From the NCBI GenBank assembly GCA_004557455.1, contig SFDX01000016.1:4538-68537 (forward strand): a stretch of DNA of 64,000 bases, written 5' to 3'. This DNA is from Akkermansia muciniphila. Lineage in GTDB: Bacteria > Verrucomicrobiota > Verrucomicrobiia > Verrucomicrobiales > Akkermansiaceae. The position numbers and the translations under genes were made by a program. Positions 60,076 to 64,000 of this stretch are shown one piece after another. The notes beneath the pieces were generated by a model that was not told the DNA's origin, did no database searches, and was given only the letters and a program-made list of their open reading frames with translations. Position 1 is the stretch's first letter; each line of letters begins with the position of its first letter.

Positions 60076-60147
60076 GCGGTGTTAGCTCAGCGGTAGAGCA
60101 CATCCTTCACACGGATGGGGTCAGAAGTTCGAATCTTCTACACCGTA
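60076..60147 (+). tRNA. tRNA-Val(CAC)
   Basis: A 72-nt gene. Acceptor arm GCGGTGT pairs with ACACCGT (first pair G-U), D arm GCTC/GAGC, anticodon arm CATCC/GGATG around loop TTCACAC giving anticodon CAC (reads GUG, Val), and T arm AGAAG/CTTCT around TTCGAAT. Discriminator A; the CCA end is not encoded. Phage-related genes begin about 220 nt downstream, so its 3' end is a possible attachment site. Confidence 0.95.
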
Positions 60148-60156
60148 TAGCATGCG

Positions 60157-60195
60157 AAAAGCCTGTAGCTTCAACGAGTTACAGGCTTTTCCTTT
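60157..60195 (+). terminator. Terminator of tRNA-Val
   Basis: AAAAGCCTGTA (60157-60167) pairs with TACAGGCTTTT (60180-60190), a long perfect stem ending in a T run; it can work in both directions. Confidence 0.9.
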
Positions 60196-60366
60196 CTAAC
60201 TATTCACCATGCCGCTGTGGTGGTGAGGTGGTTTGTTTTGGGACGCGGAATTTTAGGAAGGAATGGAAAGGAAGTGGTGGGAGGGAGGTTGGTTGGCGGG
60301 TGCAGGGCGCGGGGGTGGTTGGAAGGGGGATGGGGAATGGTGGTGGTGGGGTGTGGTGATGGGTGG

Positions 60367-60453
60367 TTAGCGGGAGCCGATGATCATGGCGATGGCGGTG
60401 AGGATGAACATGCCGATCATGCCGGTGAGGCGTAGGATGGTGTCGTCTGTCAC
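60367..60453 (-). CDS. Tiny single-helix membrane peptide
   Basis: A 28-residue open frame from a GTG: it opens MTDDTILRLTGM and continues IGMFILTAIAMIIGSR. A short charged N-terminus precedes one hydrophobic helix of about 20 residues ending in Arg. It starts 9 nt after the DNA methylase stop on the same strand. Small one-helix peptides beside phage genes can be holin-like or simple membrane regulators. The start codon and the absence of a clear ribosome site make it uncertain. Confidence 0.45.
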   Translation of the reverse strand: MTDDTILRLTGMIGMFILTAIAMIIGSR

Positions 60454-60462
60454 GGTGTGGGA

Positions 60463-61194
60463 TCAGATGAGGTTGGGGGTGCCGGCGAGGCGGCGGAGGG
60501 CGGTGGCGTGGATGGTTGGGTCGCGTTCGATGGCGATGCAGCGGCGGGCGGTGTTGCAGGCGGCGAGGGCGGTGGTGCCGCTGCCGGCGAAGGGGTCCAG
60601 CACGAGGTCGCCGGGGTTGCTGTATTGGCGGATGAGGTTCTCCACCAGGGCGAGGGGCTTTTGGGTTGGGTGCGGGGCGTGGCGTTCGCGGCGGTAGCGG
60701 AGGACGTCTGTGGGGTAGCGTGATCCGTCGAGGCTTTTGGTCTCGGGGTTGAGGCTGTCTCCGCGCGGGCCGTAGATCTCGCTTTTGCTGCGGCTGCCTT
60801 TGCTGTGGTAGGGTGTGCTGTGGGTTTTCTGGGGGTTGAATGTCGGCAGTGCGCGGTAGAACACCAAGATGAGCTCGTGGGCGCGGAGGGGCATTTTCTT
60901 GGCGTTGAGGAAGCCGGTGGGGTCGTTTTTGGCCCAGACTATGTCGTAGCGGTAGCGGTTGCGGGCGGCGTTGATGAGGTCGCAGGCGAAGGGGAGTTGG
61001 GCGAAGAGGAGGATGGCGGCGTTGTGTTTGCAGACTCGCCAGGCTTGGGTGAAGAAGGCGGGGATGTCTATCTTGCAGTCCCAGGCGGCGTTGGTGGTGC
61101 CGTAGGGTGGGTCTGTGAGGAGGAGGTCTACGCTGCCGGTGGGGATGCCGGGGAGGAGGGCGTAACAGTCGCCGAGGTGGATGCCGGGTGTCAT
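60463..61194 (-). CDS. Phage-type DNA methyltransferase (N4/N6, beta class)
   Basis: A 243-residue enzyme. The catalytic motif IV LLLTDPPYGTTNAAWD lies near the N-terminus and the AdoMet motif I VLDPFAGSGTTALAACNTARRCIAIERD near the C-terminus, the order of the beta class. HPTQKPLALVENLIRQYSNPGD precedes motif I, as usual. A target-recognition region of about 90 residues lies between. No restriction enzyme gene adjoins, so it is probably an orphan phage or island methylase. The base composition is strongly G-rich on the plus strand. Confidence 0.92.
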   Translation of the reverse strand: MTPGIHLGDCYALLPGIPTGSVDLLLTDPPYGTTNAAWDCKIDIPAFFTQAWRVCKHNAAILLFAQLPFACDLINAARNRYRYDIVWAKNDPTGFLNAKKMPLRAHELILVFYRALPTFNPQKTHSTPYHSKGSRSKSEIYGPRGDSLNPETKSLDGSRYPTDVLRYRRERHAPHPTQKPLALVENLIRQYSNPGDLVLDPFAGSGTTALAACNTARRCIAIERDPTIHATALRRLAGTPNLI

Positions 61195-61238
61195 GGGTTG
61201 AGAGAGGGGGATTTTTTTGGGGGAATGTGTTTTTGGAC

Positions 61239-61267
61239 TTGACGGTGTGGGCGGTGTGGGGTAGAAT
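61239..61267 (+). promoter_or_regulatory. Orphan promoter in the phage region
   Basis: TTGACG (61239-61244), 17 bp, TAGAAT (61262-61267). It points rightward into a region with no conventional gene on the plus strand, toward the convergent portal-protein gene. Confidence 0.65.
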
Positions 61268-61273
61268 GCGCTT

Positions 61274-61385
61274 ACCGCGTTCAGGTGGTCTTTTACGAGA
61301 TCTTGCCTTAATCATGAAAATGACATTAACGCGGCTGAGCTCACTCTGTGGGCTGTGTACGGCGTCCCATCTCTGATGGGGCGCC
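61274..61385 (+). ncRNA. Predicted short transcript with a 20-residue open frame
   Basis: Downstream of the orphan promoter about 110 nt end in a hairpin: GGCGTCCCAT (61361-61370) with ATGGGGCGCC (61376-61385), 5-nt loop, no T run. Inside is an ATG frame (61314-61376) coding MKMTLTRLSSLCGLCTASHL; its stop codon lies at the edge of the hairpin loop. It could be a small RNA, a leader peptide or an antisense to the 3' end of the portal gene. No such RNA is known to me. Confidence 0.35.
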
Positions 61386-61393
61386 CGAGTATT

Positions 61394-63205
61394 TTAGAGG
61401 GCTTTTTCTTTGGCGGTTTCGTATGCGGCTTGGGAGATGATGAATACGGTGGTGACTTCTGCCTTGTTTTTGTCGATGCCCAGTTTGGCGTATTTGACTT
61501 TTCCTTCTGTGTTGGTGTAGGAGTGGTAAACGTTTACGATGTTTTCATCGTATGGGGCGATGAAGTCCGGGTTGTCCAAGATGCTGCGGGCGAGCTTTTC
61601 CGGGTTTTTGATGCGGTGTTTTCCCTTCCCTTTCATGCTGATCCACTTGCCCATGGTCACTTCTTTGTCTCCGATGATGCGGGCGAGTTTGGGGAATTTG
61701 CCGAGTTGCTGTTTCTTCTTGGCTTCGGTGCCATGGTTGACGCAGGTTGAGGGGTTTTTACTGCGGCATTCGGGGCTCGCACCGGCTGCGGATTGTTTCT
61801 GTTTGTTTTTGCGGCTGTGTTTGCCGCTGCCTCGGTTGGTGAGGGCGGATGTGAGGGCGGAAGAGAGGGCGGGAGTGAGGGAGGCGGGGGAGAGGGGAGC
61901 GGAGGTGAGAGAGCGGAGGGCGGTGAGCTCTGCCTCGGTGAGCGGGGCGTCTTCCTCTTCCTCTGCCTCTGCGGGTGCGGGGGTGGGGTCGGTGGTGTTG
62001 GTGAGGGGAGCGGGGTCGGTGGGATCGGTGGGCGGCTCCGGGTCGGAGTTGGTGAAGGGTTGGGGAGCGGCCGGGGCGTGGTAGGTGACGGGGAAGCCGA
62101 GGAGCTCCTCTGCCTGAGCCTCTGTGACGGTGTAGCCTGCGCCGGCGAGGGTGGCGAGGAGTTGGGCCGCGGCGGCGGTGTCGCGCTCTTCCTCTGCGCG
62201 GAGGGTGAAGTGGGCGAGGATGGGTTTACCGGGGAAAGCGGTGCGGAGGATGGGGGCGGCCCACTGGGTATCCACCGCGCGGGAGATGCGGCGGGCGGTG
62301 GCGGTGATGAGGCGCGAGAGGGAATCTGAGTGGGCGGAGCCGGCGAGCGTGCCGGTGCCGGATTCGGACATCATGGTGAGGGTACCGCCGAGGGCGAGGG
62401 TGATGATGGCCTTCTTGCACCATTCGGCGCGGGCGGCGAAGGAATCTGCGGAGTTTTGGCCGGTCTCCACGGTCTGGAATTTGGAGCCGCTGGGGATGGT
62501 GCCGCGGCCCTCCCCGATGATTTGGCGGACGATGGCATCGTATTCCTGCGCCATTTGCGGGGTGGTCTGCGGGGGCAGCTCCAGGAAGAGGGAGGGGTTG
62601 CCGAAGACATCCAGGAAGGCATCCCAGCCGGAGGTGGAGTGGTATTTGGCGCAGAGGAGGAACATGCACGGCAGGTCGATGGCGCGGGCCTCTGCGATGA
62701 TGACGCGGGCGGGGTCCAGAGCCTCCCCGTTGACGGCGCCGGGGGTGGCGGTGGGGTTGTAGAGCCAAGGCCCGCGGCGCGCGGGGCGGATGAGGCACCA
62801 AGGCTCGATGACCTCCCAGCGTTGGAGGGTGGGCGAGCCGCAGACCTCGAGGGCAGCGACGCCGCGGAAGTCGCTCATGGCGAGGTGGGCGAGGGCCTCT
62901 TGCAGGTTCGCGACGGCGGCGAGGCGGGCGCGGAGGTGGGCGGCCTGTGCGTCTGCGAGGGGTTTGAGGGCGGGGTCTGCGGCGATGGCGTCTGCATCTG
63001 CCTCGATGCGCGGGGGGAGGTCCTCGATGCCGCCGATGCGGGCGGAGATGACGGCGAGCATGTCTTCATCGCGCTCCTCCATGGCATCCCAGAAAAGCTG
63101 GATGCGCGCGAAGTCGCCGCGGCGGTACTCCTCGAAGAGGCGGACGGCCTCCTCCGGGGTGAGGAGCGGGAGCTTGTTCTCGCGCTCGCGGGAGAGGAGG
63201 AGGGA
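61394..63205 (-). pseudogene. Mu-like portal protein (DUF935) with C-terminal PBECR-type nuclease-like domain, N-terminus lost
   Basis: The DUF935/gp29 part runs from TPEEAVRLFEEYRRGDFARIQLFWDAMEERDEDM through GWDAFLDVFGNPSLFLELPP and IPSGSKFQTVETG to RTAFPGKPILAHFTL. Then follow a Pro/Thr-rich and acidic linker and, from about 61800 down, a separate domain: PECRSKNPSTCVNHG, GKWISMKGKGKHRI and VYHSYTNTEGKVKYAKLGI. The CxxKxPxTCxxHG motif and small basic fold resemble PBECR/MuF-type phage toxins fused to head proteins. The natural N-terminus is missing: upstream of about 63190-63212 the frame becomes antisense to the integrase fragment. The first internal ATG is at 63082. Confidence 0.7.
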
Positions 63206-63718
63206 GTGGAGGATGGGCCAGAGGAGGCGCGGCGGTTGATGGAGGCGGCGCCGCGGGATTGCCGGGGAGCGTTTGCGTTGATGCTGTTTGCGGGGATAAG
63301 GCCTGCGGAGGTGGCGCGGTTGCGGTGGGGAGATGTGCGTGGTGAGTTTGTGCATATTACGCCGGATGCGGCGAAGACGCAGCAGGTGAGGAATGTGGAG
63401 ATTGAGGGGAATTTGGCGGTGTGGTTGGAGGGGGTGCGGGGGTTGCCGGGGGAGCCGGTGTGCCCTAAGAATTGGAAGCGGAAGTGCCAGGAGGTGCGGC
63501 GTGTGGCGGGGGTGTCGGGGCGTGCGGATGCGGCGCGGCATTCTTATGCGACGTATTACTTGGCGAAGTATAAGGATGAGAATGCGTTGAAGGTGAATAT
63601 GGGGCATTCTGTGGGGAGTGGGGTGTTGTTTGCGCATTATCGGGCGGCGGCGACGCCGAGGGAGGCGGAGGAGTTTTGGGGGATACTGCCGCCGGAGGTG
63701 GGGCTGACCGCGGAATGA
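63206..63718 (+). pseudogene. Tyrosine recombinase catalytic domain, N-terminally truncated
   Basis: Readable homology begins at PEEARRLMEAAPRDCRGAFALMLFAGIRPAEVARLRWGDV (first catalytic Arg). It goes on with ITPDAAKTQQVRNVEI, ADAARHSYATYYLAK (the H/R box), MGHSVGSGVLFAHYRAA (second box with the nucleophile Tyr in AHYR) and a short tail. The arm-binding and core-binding domains (about 150 residues) are absent. The sequence upstream is the portal gene in the opposite sense. So both genes are truncated at the same point, and it is unlikely to be active by itself. Confidence 0.75.
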
Positions 63719-63850
63719 AGGTGGTGGAAGGGGAGCGGAGCTGTGCTGAGCTTGGTACAGACTGCGGATCGCTGTGGCAGAAGGAAGCGAGGGGAGGATG
63801 ACCGCGGAATGAAGGGAATGAAGGGAGGCGGAGCTGTGCGGGTGGGGGTG
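63705..63850. repeat. Degenerate direct repeat downstream of the recombinase fragment
   Basis: TGACCGCGGAATGAAGG occurs at 63705-63721 and 63799-63815. Each copy is followed by GGAGCTGTGC-like sequence 18-24 nt later. The repeat is 94 bp apart and starts within the recombinase stop region. It may be a short duplication or remnant of an attachment site. Confidence 0.6.
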
Positions 63851-63908
63851 TGAGACTTCTTGCCGCGGGGGTGGTAGGTGGGGTGGATGGGAACTCGGAA
63901 CTATTACC

Positions 63909-63937
63909 TTGGCGTATTAAGATTATTGTGGTATAAT
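63909..63937 (+). promoter_or_regulatory. Promoter of the gene running off the right end
   Basis: TTGGCG (63909-63914), 17 bp, TATAAT (63932-63937), 6 nt to the ATG at 63944. Confidence 0.75.
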
Positions 63938-63943
63938 ATCCCC

Positions 63944-64000
63944 ATGGAAGGGCAGATAGACCTCAAACACATGAAGAAGGCAGAGAAAAAAGCACTCCGC
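63944..64000 (+). CDS. Partial gene, N-terminus only
   Basis: 19 residues are visible: MEGQIDLKHMKKAEKKALR. This is basic and helical and is too short for assignment. The promoter immediately upstream (TATAAT, 6 nt gap) makes it a genuine start with a predicted leaderless mRNA. The region 63719-63943 holds only the repeat and this promoter. Confidence 0.6.
   Translation, partial: MEGQIDLKHMKKAEKKALR

Noticed and set aside
61188..61376. A 62-residue protein starting at 61188
   Set aside because: Its first part lies upstream of the only plausible promoter; just the last 20 residues from 61314 could be expressed.
60200..64000. Complete prophage
   Set aside because: Only a methylase, tiny peptide, portal fragment and recombinase fragment are present; no capsid, tail, lysis or replication genes are visible.

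Overview
The window looks like a chromosomal segment of a GC-rich, Gram-negative-type bacterium of the Verrucomicrobiota, probably near Akkermansia. This is inferred from gene content rather than proven: a DUF5069 protein, a tiny COX24-type ribosomal protein, an AP2-domain protein, ExbB/ExbD proteins, several secreted ankyrin proteins, and secreted glycan-degrading enzymes (a clan-D glycosidase and a sialate O-acetylesterase, with nagB further along) that suggest a mucin or host-glycan lifestyle.

Layout. 0-9 kb: a secreted protein of unknown function, a secreted ankyrin protein, the glycosidase, the stump of a deleted SGNH acyltransferase, then a sialate O-acetylesterase overlapping a two-component system. 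9-13.4 kb: a minus-strand clpP-clpX-tsaD operon with two uncharacterised genes. 13.5-25 kb: a carboxynorspermidine synthase-like gene, then a surface-polysaccharide region (nucleotidyltransferase, sugar-isomerase cupin, GT25, GT-C-like membrane protein, WecE-like aminotransferase, two GT2 enzymes, epimerase, flippase-like protein, ATP-grasp). From about 16.6 to 25 kb this region is visibly AT-richer than its flanks and probably horizontally acquired. 25-36.7 kb: a degenerate hydrolase/OmpA/HAD cluster, the COX24-type protein, ADP-forming acetyl-CoA synthetase, serS, and an ExbB-ExbD operon ending in a MenE-like ligase. 36.7-47 kb: STAS, AP2, amidase, lepA, a DUF4143 ATPase with a 33-bp tandem array upstream, nagB, ankyrin protein, mutL. 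47-60 kb: DUF5069, ApaG-like, processive GT2, L,D-transpeptidase, Sel1 remnant, Prc protease, a broken UDP-glucose pyrophosphorylase, release-factor-like protein, ECF sigma with a membrane partner, alr, PatB-like lyase. 60-64 kb: tRNA-Val(CAC), then phage debris: DNA methylase, a tiny membrane peptide, a truncated Mu-like portal protein with a nuclease-toxin-like tail, and a truncated tyrosine recombinase.

Regulatory grammar. Promoters are unusually easy to read: TTGnnn, a 17-18 bp spacer, TAnnnT. In 16 cases the start codon lies only 6-12 nt after the -10 box, so the transcript would be leaderless or almost so. Genes inside operons instead start by overlap or very short gaps, and at least one has a good Shine-Dalgarno. 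Three promoters in or related to the polysaccharide region share a palindrome between the -35 and -10 boxes.

The observations most worth following are the 33-bp array beside the DUF4143 ATPase, the shared palindromic operator, the leaderless promoter pattern, the portal/toxin fusion with its head-to-head truncated junction, and the internally deleted UGPase. All family assignments are from reading the sequence; no database search was run.
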